From assembly GCA_037042185.1 (NCBI GenBank), contig JAXQJY010000028.1, forward strand, positions 868,001-932,000: a stretch of 64,000 nucleotides of DNA. The letters are read 5' to 3'. The notes beneath the pieces were generated by a model. The model made no database searches and had not been told where the DNA came from. It worked only from the letters and a program-made list of their open reading frames with translations. Origin of the DNA: Sordariomycetes sp. S80-01Y. Its lineage: Eukaryota > Ascomycota > Sordariomycetes. A program made the translations under genes and the position numbers. Below, in pieces: positions 44,087-53,864 of the stretch (positions within the stretch are counted from its first letter, which is position 1; every line of letters starts with the position of its first letter).

Positions 44087-45810
44087 TCAGGCTTCGACCG
44101 ACCGTCTCTCCACATGCTTCATCTCACCCACGTTGCGCTCGCGCAGCCCTTCTTCCCGACGCTTGGAGATAGCCTGTGTGCCGGTCACAAGCTCATCACC
44201 ATCAAAGATCTCGCCGATCTCCTCGAGGCCTTTGCCCTTGGTCTCGGGCAGATACCACCAGGCGAACGCGCACTCGACGCCAAGCACGGCGCAGGCGACA
44301 ATGTAGTAGCGCCAGCCAATGCGGTCCATGGCAACTGGGTTGACGTAGCCCGTGAAGAAGCTGGCCGAGTAGCCGCAGAACTGGAAGATCATGGCCGTCT
44401 TGGACCGCAGGGAGTAGAGCGAGCACTCGATCACGTAGGGCACCGTCGAGATGGCGAAGGGCTGGTAGCCGACCTGAAACAGGAAGACCATGGCAACGAC
44501 GGCGAGCGCCAGTGGCCGGTCGCTGAAGCCCCGTTGCTCGTTGAGCGCGGAGCAGATGGTCCAGACTATGAAGACGACGAGCATCGTGGTGATGCCAAAG
44601 GTGATGAGACCGCGGCGGCCGACACGATCAATCAGCATGGCGAAGCTGATGGAGCAGACCAGTTGCCAAATGGCGGCAATTGCGTTGATGAGAAGTTGCG
44701 TGTCCGCGTTGGTGACTCCGATGCTGTCGAGAATCTTGGCCAGGTAGTAGTTGGTTAGACCTAGGCCCGACAGCTGCGCGGCAAAGCCCATGAAGAGGAG
44801 GATCCAGAGGCGCTTGCGATTACCCTTTGTCCGCACGAACTCGACCCACTGAATCGCCTTTTGCCTCTTCTCCTCTTCTAGGGTAGCACGAATTTCGAGC
44901 ATCTCGAAGCGTACGAGGCGCGAGTCAGGATCTCCGCAGGCGTGGTATTGGGCAAGCATCTGCATAGCATCCTCCTGTCTGTCCTGATATACTAGCCAAC
45001 GGGGTGATTCAGGTACCCAGATGCTCAAGACCAACTGCAGGATGGCCGGTACTCCTTGAAGCAGAGATGGTAGACGCCAACTCCAGGATGAGTCCATCCT
45101 TTTGGTACCAAAGGTAGTCCAGGCCGCCGCCAGGTAGCCCTATTGGCGTAGGTCAGTCTTCTTTACTCTGATCATTGAGCGATGGTACATACGACGACCC
45201 ACTGTGTCATGTAGAGGGAGACCATCTTGCCACGGTGAGTTGGGTATGCAGCCTCAGTCATCAGCTGAGGCGCCGCAACAGCAACGATACCAGTTCCCAG
45301 ACCAATGATAAGACGGCCGGCAATGAACATGGCTAAATTCTGCGCACTACCCTGCAAAGCCGACCCAAGAACAACGAGGAACGTGCCTAGGGTGATCGGC
45401 TTCTTTCGACCGAATATCTCACACAGCTGGGACGAGAAGAGAGCGGATACGAGAACACCAATGTTGATGGCGTTGACAAGAGTACCCAGTTTGGCACCAG
45501 TCTAACACAAAGGAGGCATGTCAGTACCGCGGTTCCTACTGACTGGGCTACATGGACGTTGCCCGACACTTACAGGGTTCCCAAATTCCGACTGCCAATG
45601 AGGCAGTGACTGCATCCCGTTCAGCATACTGCCATCGAAGCCACAGGTAAATTGAGCCAGGAAAGCGCTGAGCATCAGCACGTTGAGCTTTAGTAGCTTG
45701 GGGTACTGGAACCACCACTTGTCGAGCTTGGGGATGACATCGGCCAGCACAAGACCGTCGAACTCATCCAGCTCGACATTGTCCTTCTTCGTATCTCCCA
45801 GTGTTGCCAT
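44087..45810 (-). CDS. MFS sugar transporter, lactose/hexose permease-like
   Basis: A sugar:proton symporter of 532 aa with 12 expected membrane helices. Exons (minus) are 45574-45810, 45193-45501 and 44087-45139, all in phase 0. Sugar-porter signatures are FDGSMLNGMQSL in helix 1, GRKKPITLG in loop 2-3, AGRLIIGLGTGIVAVAAPQL, PESPRWLVYQDRQEDAMQML, DRVGRRGLITFG and WYLPETKGKGLEEIGEIFDG. The layout and SPLCE-less PESPRWL form resemble fungal lactose permease (Lac12/LacpB) relatives more than hexose carriers. The gene is divergent from a beta-lactamase-fold hydrolase with 882 nt between. The substrate is not decidable from sequence. Confidence 0.92.
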
Positions 45811-46692
45811 AGTGGCTGGTCACTTCGCTGGAGGAGAGCTTGGAGCAGCTGCAATAGTTTGTGGACGAGACTGGTATTTTTTTGCCTTGACGGGCAGGGC
45901 TAAGCTCGCCAGTGCTAAATGTGGACACGGTTCCCCGCTGCTACGGGCGGCGAAGCAACATAATTATAAGGTGAGCTGAAGAACGAAGTTAAGTCGTCCA
46001 GACGTGCACAACCCCGGCTACGGAAGTCCCTCGTGGTGTACGGGGCCCCGGATTGCGGGGGAGTCTCCGGCCCATGTCCGAAAGTCTACATCCCAAATTG
46101 GTCAAAGAAGCTTGGACAGCTCGGAATTCCATCTCTAAACAAGGTTTGAGGCTTCGAGTCTCCAGTTTTCGCTTTTTATCCATCACGTATTGGTCATTCT
46201 AGAGATGTGCGGAGCGTGCCGACACCTTGGGACACTCCCCGCTACTTCACCCATCGCCGGGCTCGTATTAAGGCGGACCATAAGAACTGCATCCGCTTTG
46301 CCGGAAGCCGGACAAGCGAGCTATCTTCTTGGCGATGGGATGGAATCTACATTATGCCATTCCACTCGTACGATCATGCACCTCGGTTGGAACCAACCCT
46401 CTAGCATGACGAGGCTGCTAATACTTACTACCTTTGGATCCCCTCATCTCGGGTTTTCAGAAGCGGGCCATTTTTTATCGATCTTTTCGAGAACGGGACA
46501 AAGTTTCAGGCAAGACATGACTCATACTTTATAAACATGCGGCGTAAGTACCGGGCCCTGGGCCTTGTGTCTTACCAGACACCGTAGACCCCATCTGAAG
46601 ATGGCGAGTTTGCTCTCTCAAGATATTCTTCTCGACAATGGGCGTCGCTTCCTCGCTAATATACATGTACGATCAGATAAATGTGAGTCATA
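45811..46692. promoter_or_regulatory. Divergent promoter, permease and hydrolase
   Basis: No gene seen. It contains the perfect 10-bp palindrome CGGGGCCCCG at 46041-46050, with further CGG/CCG triplets at 46055-46080 (GCGGGGGAGTCTCCGG, TCCG). CGG pairs are typical half-sites of Zn2Cys6 factors, so co-regulation of the two divergent genes is possible but unproven. Confidence 0.35.
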
Positions 46693-48315
46693 ATGGAAAG
46701 TCTACACTCTAAGCTTCAAGAGCTCGGGCCTGCCATCCAAGGACTGATGGCACTCGGCGGCACGCCTGGTCTGAGTCTATCCGTGGCAACAAAGAACCAG
46801 CCCACCTACCACGCGAACTACGGCTATCGAGATCAGGAGGCCGCGCTTTCAGTCGACGAAAATACCATCTTTCCAGCATGCTCGCTGGCAAAGGGCCTGT
46901 GCGCGGCCGCCTTCGGCATCCTCGTCGAGCGAGGCGCTGCCTCGTGGGACACACTTGCAAAAGACGCTGCCCCATCATATCAGCCAGCCAACAGCTTCTT
47001 ACGCGATCAAACTACCATGAGAGACCTCTTCAGTCATCGCAGCGGCATGTCTTCGTGCGGCAATCTGGTCAATGGGTGTGAAGGCAATATTCTCATCGCC
47101 AAGGAGGACTGCATGCGCGTCGTCAATGAGCAGGTTCTGCTCCCCGGCAACATTGGGGCCTTTGCATACAACAGTACCGCATACGACGTGTGTGATGAGG
47201 CGATAGAGCACCTGAGCGGTATGTCTGTAGGTGCTTTCCTTCAAGAGAATGTCTTTGCTCGGCTGGGCTTGGAGCGGACGTCCATGGCGCCTCCGTCGGA
47301 GGGCACGGACAACGTCTCGAAGGCATACAACGCACTGGACGACGGGACCCCAGTCTGCATACCGGGGCCCAAAACCGGTGACCATAGCATCTCCTCCGGC
47401 TCGGGCGGTCTTCACTCGTGCGCATCGGACTTGGCCAGACTCTACAGTAGTTTCGTTAGGAGCCTCAACCACGAGTCCGAGAATCAGCAGTCCTCCACGC
47501 CTGGTTCGCCCTTGAAACAAATTTCCCGTCTCATGTCTGCCCACGTACCAATGTTTACGACATCTATAAACGAGATCTCGTACGGTCTAGGGTGGGTTCG
47601 CGTGCAGCTGCCCAACACGATGGGACACATAGGCCTGAATGGTCGGCTGCTACAAGATGACATGCCGGTTGTGGGCAAAGGCCGACCCGACCAACTAGTT
47701 CTTTACCATCAAGGCACGCTGCCCGGCGCGCTTGCCGTGGTGATCCTCGTTCCCGAGACGGAGTGCGTAGTGGTGGTGTTGAGCAACTCTCTTGCGCTCA
47801 CGGACGTGCCGGACTGGGTCTCCCAGATGGTACTCGAGCAGCTGCTAGACGTCCCGAGCTCAAGCCGCATCGACTTCTCAGCCTATGCGAAGAAGTCCAT
47901 TGCCAGCAATCTGGGATGGTACGACCGCATTGTACGGGGGCTCAACCAACGACGACCACGGGTCACCGAACCCCCCAGGTCACTGATATCCTACGTGGGG
48001 ACATATGTCGATGAGAGCCGCGTCTTCAGCGTCGTAGTGGCCCTGGCAGATGGGACGCTTTCTTGGGCGTTTCAGGGACGTCACTCGGAGAAATACCCTC
48101 TGGCGCACTACGATGGCGATACCTTCACGTGGCTACGGACACGCAACGAGCTCTCGCGTCGGGGTCGGTGGGTTCTGGGTAATGACAGCGATCCGTCATT
48201 TTGGATGGTGAACTTTGGTTTGGACGAGCAGGGTAGAATTGGAACGATCACGTGGCGGCATGATCCCTCGCTGGAGCCGATTCTTTACAAACGTCAACAG
48301 CCCAAGGCGGGTTGA
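46693..48315 (+). CDS. Beta-lactamase-fold serine hydrolase (class C / PBP-like)
   Basis: A single-exon protein of 540 aa. The N-terminal 370 residues have the serine beta-lactamase/esterase fold. The nucleophile motif is SLAK (Ser64, Lys67), the second motif is YNS (Tyr159-Asn160-Ser161) and the third is HQG (339-341) in YHQGTLPG. Flanking signatures are TMRDLFSHRSGMSSCGNLV, AYDVCDEAIEHLSGMSVGAF and LGLERTSMAPPSEG. The C-terminal 150 residues look like the lipocalin-like beta domain found in this family (SYVGTYVDESRVFSVVVALA, ending DEQGRIGTITWRHDP). There is no signal peptide, so it is probably cytosolic. Family members act as esterases, transesterases or peptidases, and fungal ones occur in metabolite pathways. 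The substrate is unknown. Confidence 0.9.
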   Translation: MESLHSKLQELGPAIQGLMALGGTPGLSLSVATKNQPTYHANYGYRDQEAALSVDENTIFPACSLAKGLCAAAFGILVERGAASWDTLAKDAAPSYQPANSFLRDQTTMRDLFSHRSGMSSCGNLVNGCEGNILIAKEDCMRVVNEQVLLPGNIGAFAYNSTAYDVCDEAIEHLSGMSVGAFLQENVFARLGLERTSMAPPSEGTDNVSKAYNALDDGTPVCIPGPKTGDHSISSGSGGLHSCASDLARLYSSFVRSLNHESENQQSSTPGSPLKQISRLMSAHVPMFTTSINEISYGLGWVRVQLPNTMGHIGLNGRLLQDDMPVVGKGRPDQLVLYHQGTLPGALAVVILVPETECVVVVLSNSLALTDVPDWVSQMVLEQLLDVPSSSRIDFSAYAKKSIASNLGWYDRIVRGLNQRRPRVTEPPRSLISYVGTYVDESRVFSVVVALADGTLSWAFQGRHSEKYPLAHYDGDTFTWLRTRNELSRRGRWVLGNDSDPSFWMVNFGLDEQGRIGTITWRHDPSLEPILYKRQQPKAG

Positions 48316-48626
48316 GTCACAAAAAGACAGCATAAGTTGTGAACAGGCCGATATGCTTTCACTGTAATGACTGTGATCAATGAAATTAGTCTAGCATAAG
48401 GGGGTATCCAAGGTATCAACAAAAGATCGTAAGAATCATCGCCGCGCTAATTCAAATCAATCCGCCCATATAAACAGATGTGCAGTGCAACATCTTCATC
48501 TTAACACAACGCCTGTTGGTCATAATCATGCTCGTAATCATCAGGGACCTTCACCAGATGCCGGCATTGGATGTCACGCTCAGGTCCGATGTCGACATCA
48601 TTTGCCGGGACAGTTCCGGGCCCCTT
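48316..48626. other. Convergent intergenic region
   Basis: The 3' flanks of two convergent genes. I see nothing else. Confidence 0.45.
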
Positions 48627-49612
48627 TCAGATGAATGATTTGGTAGGACGTCCGATGTGCTTGTTCCTCCTCTTCAGACTTCCGAACCTGACGCCCCAGA
48701 AGACGGTCGTACAGAGCATGACGCCGGCCGCGACCCAGCTGATGATGAGGAACTTGGTGCCGCGCTGGACCTCGAGGCCGAACTCCTCGCCAACGTCGTT
48801 GATCTCACGGACGCCCTTGGTGACGGCCACGGTGACGAGGATGGAGGCGATGATGAGCGACAGGCAGGCCAGAATGGAGGCGATCAGGTTGGTCAGGGCC
48901 ATAGACTTGCGGGCCGGGGCGAGGAAGGCGCCGAGGCAGCCGCAGATGGCGACGCCGCAGAAGCCCATGCCCAGAACGTAGAGGATGAAGAGGCCGAGGA
49001 GGGCGTCGTTGAGGATGTCGACCTTGTCCTGGATCTCGTCCGTGTAGCCCAGGTCGTTGAGGCTGACGTCGACGGGGCCGACCGAGATGGACTTGTCCAG
49101 CAGCTTGGTCATGTTGAAGCGGTTGCCGGGCTTCGAGTTGGTGCAGTCGGTGATGTTGAGAGAGGTGCTGTCGGCGGTGGCGTTGGGTTTGTACTGGCCC
49201 TCGCATGCGTCCATGACGTGGATGGAGTACCAGTCGGAGATGCCCAGGGCGTTGGCGACGTCGTCCACGGCCCCCCCAACAAGGTCGTTGACTTCGTCGA
49301 TGACGCTGTCCTTGACGTCGCCGATGGTGTCCTGGATGTCGTCCAGGAAGCCGCCGTCGCCATCGTCCTCGTCCTCGTTGGCGGAATCGGATGAGATGAG
49401 GTCCTGGCCGATCATTGAGACGTTCAACTGTATTTGTTTTAGCTCGCGAACAGGAAAGTAGATGAGATGGGTGGGATGCTTACCCGCGCAATGGCGTACT
49501 CCTCCATGAAGCCCTTCTCGTGACCGGCAAAGAGGGCCAGGGCGGACAGGATCATGCCCACGATGGACAAGGCCGCCGGTAGCAGAACGATGAGCCTATC
49601 AAGAAGCGCCAT
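48627..49612 (-). CDS. Sur7/PalI-like plasma-membrane (eisosome) protein
   Basis: A four-span membrane protein of 309 aa. Exons (minus) are 49484-49612 and 48627-49427; the intron has donor GTAAGC and acceptor TACAG. The first span is at residues 5-30 (LIVLLPAALSIVGMILSALA). The long outer loop is acidic (SANEDEDDGDGGFLDD) and has a Trp and Cys pair (DWYSIHVMDACEGQ, then NITDCTNS). Three spans follow: LLGLFILYVLGMGFCGVAIC, ASILACLSLIIASILVTVAV and FLIISWVAAGVMLCTTVFWG. A basic tail RRNKHIGRPTKSFI ends it. The topology and the loop followed by clustered spans fit the Sur7/Rim9/PalI superfamily, which marks eisosomes or acts in pH signalling. The extended acidic repeats are not typical of PalI, so Sur7-like is the better guess. 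Confidence 0.8.
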
Positions 49613-51840
49613 CTTGTGTGAATGGTTGCAGTTTTGTTTTGGCGGTATGGCCTTGCTATCGTTGTGGAAGTCTCAAGTATTGCAGAGGGCAAGGCAAGGT
49701 AGGCAAGCAAGCAGAACGCGCCGCACGTATACGTATTGTTAAACAGACAGCAAAACTCGTCAAGGAAGCATCCGAGCGAGGGACCCATGGAGCTAAATAC
49801 AAGTAGGCGCCCAAGAGCGCCAGCAATGCCCAGCCGCGCCAGCTAAGACAGCGCAACTTACAGCCCCCGACGATCCATTCAAGTCAGTTACAACGTGCCA
49901 GACGGCACCAAGAGCCTAGGCCATGATGCAATCCCCAAGCGGAAAGGGTCGACAGGGACCCTTGGCGGTGACAGCGTTAGTGACGGCGCCAACACGAGGC
50001 GAGCAAGGATCAATGGAAGCGATAGAGAAAGCAGAGAGAAAAAAAAAAGGGCAGGGGGACCTGCCAAAAACTTGTTTTGCTGGAGGGCTCGCCAGCGAAT
50101 CCGTCGCCCCAAGGGGAACGAAGGCGCGCGAGGGTGAAGGAAAACAAAGGCCCGCCAAGCCTCGATGACGTCGGCGTCGTTGGGCTGGCCGGGGCGCCTT
50201 CGGTGGTGTGGGGCCGTGTTTGATGTGGGGACTCGGTAGATGGCGACGGGGCCACGAGGGCCAGTCATTGGGATGCCGCGCGCGTGGCCTGAGGCTGTAG
50301 CATCTTTTTTTGGGCTTTGGGGGACGAGGCAGGTTTGAGTGGATGTCGTGGGCTGGGAGCGGTGAGGTGGATGGCAGGGGAGAAGAGGGTCGGACCTTGG
50401 CTGAGTTTGGCGGTCTTTGCGGTTCGGGTTGCGCTTGGCTTAGCTTGGGAGACTCAGTATGGTGGATGGGATGGGCGCGTTGGAAGACTGATGGCTGTGC
50501 AAGTCATCGTGGCTTCTGGACTGTGGTGCGATTCCATCGAGCTGGATTGAGGACTGCAAAGGCCACAAGACTGTGGCTGCATTTGTGGCTGCGTTGGTGA
50601 ATAGCTGCACTAATCGTGTAGTGTTCCTTCCTTCTCATCCCTTGTGCTGAGCACAACTACATCATCAAAGAGACGCGATGCATGTCCAAATCAGCCAAAC
50701 TCGTCCCTTACCTCTAGAAATCTGATAGTGAATTCTCCTTGGAAATAATCATCTCACTGCGCGAGAGGCTTTCCAATGCGCGGGGGTAGATGGTTGATGA
50801 CTCGCCTCGGATCAGTCGTGACTGAGCGTCTATCGAGAGCTCGTCCATTGGGAGTTCGCCGCATGTTCGCCAGATCTGGGTGTTCGAGATAATAGAGATC
50901 GGACTAGAGAACTGTCGTCATGCCTGTGGTTAGAACTGCGTCGGATGTGATTCCAATCCAATCGGCTGAGCCAACTCAGAAAGCATGAGCTTTTTATATA
51001 GCAATGATTGAACCTCGCGCTAGACAATCTCATGGAGTTCAATGTGGAAGCCCTCAACCAAGACTACGCGCTATCCTTTGCCGGTATGGCAGCGCAAACT
51101 TCGTGAACCAGTAGAAATATGCACAACTTGATCCTTCATACGTAGCCAGTCGCGTTGCTGAGTTGCGTGGTGCAGGGTGGGTGAAGCATCCCGGACACCC
51201 ACCGCCAGAGGGTATGCGGGGGAGGGGGTTTCAAGGGTTAGGGTTATGGCGTGGGCAGCGGACAGCGGGCAATTCCCAATGGAAAAGTCAATACACGGAG
51301 GAGTCCAGCACAATCCCACGAACGGCGCGGTTCACTCCTCGTCCAGCCCGAAAAGACGGTGCGCACACAGAACAAGGACCATCTCCTCCGGGCGCAGGCA
51401 ACGTGACCATTCTGCCCCCCCTCTTGGCACGCCCATCCCTTCTCGTCCCGTCACGGTACTCCGTACGCCGGCCGAGTCGAAGCTGGGCAGCCTACGTCTA
51501 GAGAGCGCACGCGCGCGCTGAAATTCCCATTCGCCCGCCTTTTGTGCCCGCGACGGTGACGTCTTTGAGCGAGACTAGGCCTGCTGAGCACAAGCCCAAG
51601 TCAGACGGGCCACGTCAATGGGCGGATTTCCAGTCACGGAACCAAGAAGTCGGTGAGCAGATCTGCGCGGATGGGGAAAGTCGCCTGGCTGGGGGGCACG
51701 AGCAACATCACGCCGCTTGCCTGGTTCGTCCAAGACAATGTTGCGTCTGGCCGATAAGGGATCGATATGCGACCGGGGTTCCCCATCCTAAATCTTGGTC
51801 TCTCTCAGCTGTGAGGGAGTATGTGCGACAGCAGCTACCT

Positions 51841-51875
51841 CACTACCTAGCTAAGGTAAGGTAGGTAGGCACCTT
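51841..51875. repeat. TAGGTA/AAGGTA-type simple repeat
   Basis: CACTACCTAGCTAAGGTAAGGTAGGTAGGCACCTTA combines short TAGG/AAGGTA units with inverted CCTTA and CCTA copies. Such ACCTAGGTA-like stretches are common in Sordariomycete intergenic DNA. Some hairpin potential exists. Confidence 0.5.
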
Positions 51876-52014
51876 ATCCCATAACTTATACCTGCGGCTC
51901 GCTTCCCTCCTGCGCACCTGCATCCGCCCGCCGAGCCTCCCTCCTCTGCGATAGCGGTCATTGCCCTACGACAGATAGCGACATAATATCACACATTTCG
52001 AGAAAAGAAAGAAA

Positions 52015-52026
52015 ATGGCTGCTTGA
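52015..52026 (+). promoter_or_regulatory. Minimal upstream ORF (MAA stop)
   Basis: ATG GCT GCT TGA with the favourable context GAAAATGG. It precedes the Rab ATG at 52179 by 164 nt and would be translated if the transcript begins upstream of it. Confidence 0.4.
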
Positions 52027-52044
52027 CTCGCCTTGCTCGGCACG

Positions 52045-52131
52045 ATGAACCTGCGCTCCCTCAGCTTCCCCTCCTCACCCAATCCGCGACTCGCGCAACA
52101 AGGCGCGCCCGGGACGCCCACCTGGACCTGA
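52045..52131 (+). promoter_or_regulatory. 28-codon upstream ORF before Rab gene
   Basis: This runs from ATG (52045) to TGA (52129-52131) and ends 47 nt before the main start. It is rich in Pro, Ser and Arg and matches no known regulatory peptide. Whether it is in the mRNA depends on the transcription start. Confidence 0.35.
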
Positions 52132-52178
52132 ACGCACGGCAGCTCCCACAACGAAGAACCATCACCAGAAAAAAAACA

Positions 52179-53255
52179 ATGTCCTCGCTCGAGGCCAAAA
52201 TCGTCGTCCTCGGCGCCCAGGGCGTCGGCAAGACGTCGCTCGTCATGCGCTATTGCAAGGGCAGCTGGAACCCGAGCCAGATCACCAGCACCGTCGGCGC
52301 GAGCTTCGTGACGAAGCGCGTCGTGGATAATGACACGGACACGACGGTGCGGCTGCAGATCTGGGACACTGGTGAGCCTGACCCAGCCTTTTCTTCTTTT
52401 TGCTTTTCTTGCCCTCCTTGCGAGCTTCAATTTGGCTGACGAGAACTGCGCGCAGCTGGACAGGAACGCTTCCGCTCCATATCCCGACTGTACTACCGCG
52501 GCGCCAACGCGTGCATCCTCTGCTACTCCATCACCGACGCAAACTCATTCCTCGAGATGGGCACCTGGCTCACCGAACTGCGACGGAACCTGCCCCGCGA
52601 TGTCGTCCTGCACGTCGTGGGCACCAAGGCCGACATCGTCGCCAAGGACCCTTCCAGCCGCCAGGTCCCCTTCGAACGCTGCATAGCCTACGTCGCCGAG
52701 AACCTGGCCCCTGGCCAGGGGAACACACCTCCGCCCACCGCCTCCGCCACGCCCATGAACGGGCCCTTCGCCAACGCCGTGGCCGCAAACATGGCCAGCA
52801 CGTCGCCGGGCATGAACGGCATGCCGCCCAGCAGCGCCGACCCCCACAGCCCCAGCTCGAAGCGAAGCTCTGGCTTCTGGGGCCAGGAGGTGGGCTGGGA
52901 CGCCTGCCACGAGATCAGCGCCGAGTCCGGCGAGGGCGTCGAGGAGGTGTTCCGCGTGGTGGCGCGGAAGCTGGTCGAGCAGAATCGACAGATCCAACAA
53001 GCTCTGCTCATGGCGACGGCGACTCCCCAGCAGACGCCCGGCGGCCTGGTACCCGAATTCGGCACCCCCATGGGAGCAGAGGGAATGAATGGCTACTTTG
53101 AAGGCGCGAACATGCGCGGAGGGAGCTTCAGGGTCGGCAAGGACCGGCGGAGCTGGCTGTTCTCGCCGGCCTTCTCGCCGGCTGTGACGATTCAGCAAGG
53201 CGGCAACAGGGAGGAGATGGACGGAGACAAGCAGAAAAGCAACAGATGCTGCTGA
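52179..53255 (+). CDS. Divergent Rab-family small GTPase with insert
   Basis: A prenylated membrane-traffic GTPase of 330 aa, well above the usual 200-220. Exons are 52179-52371 and 52456-53255, joined inside the switch II motif to give WDTAGQERF. The G motifs are GAQGVGKTS (P-loop), WDTAGQE, GTKAD in place of NKxD, and ISAESG. The C-terminus NRCC carries two cysteines for geranylgeranylation. Between the fourth and fifth G motifs lies a low-complexity insert (about residues 150-207) rich in Pro, Ser, Asn and Met. A second disordered region follows residue 245. The switch I region is of Rab21/24-like type by eye, but I cannot place it. Two upstream ORFs precede the start. Confidence 0.88.
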
Positions 53256-53864
53256 AGCACGAGGGCCGAATCACCGCCGGTAGCGGAAACTTCGATTTCG
53301 CCAAGCTCGCGGCTCAGATACAAGGTCCCTTATTTCAGCCTCTCTGTTCACATCGGCCGCGAATAGAAGGGGATGGCAACAGGGAGGCAAAGGTTCCTCC
53401 TGGAGAAGCCCATATCAACGGGCTTCCTTATTTCAGATGAAGACGATGCATCAATACGGATGTTGATGAGGAGAGAGCGTGGGACAGCGTTGGCGCGTAT
53501 TCAGGTGTTCTATACATGCGATACCCTGTTCGTTGGTGGTTTGCGTTTAGCACATGGGCATGTTCTGGCATTTCAGGCGCAAGTATGGCTCTGGCGCTGG
53601 ATTTCGTTTGGTTTTCTGTTTGGCATTTTGGATCTGGCATGGCGTTGAACTTGCATCGAAGGCTAGTTTCGGGCTTCAAATAATAAGAGGGGATTTCACG
53701 TCCACACATTCCGGTGTCTTCATTCACTCTGCGTCTGGCAATCAAGGATCTCAGCATCTCGTAACTATGCTGGTTCCTCATGAATACTCAAGGCTTGTTC
53801 ACCTAGGCACGGGAAGAAGACTTGGTTCGCCGTCTTCGGACTGATCTACATGCTCACCAGCTGA
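53256..53864. other. Convergent intergenic region
   Basis: The 3' flanks of the Rab and SLH1 genes. No coding sequence that I can support. Confidence 0.45.

Larger units (their letters stand above)
49613..52178. other. Divergent intergenic region with Rab leader
   Basis: About 2.6 kb with no supportable gene. It contains an A-run near 50040, a TACGGAGT-type element near 51460, a TAGGTA-rich repeat near 51850 and, at its end, the leader of the Rab gene with two short upstream ORFs. Confidence 0.45.
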
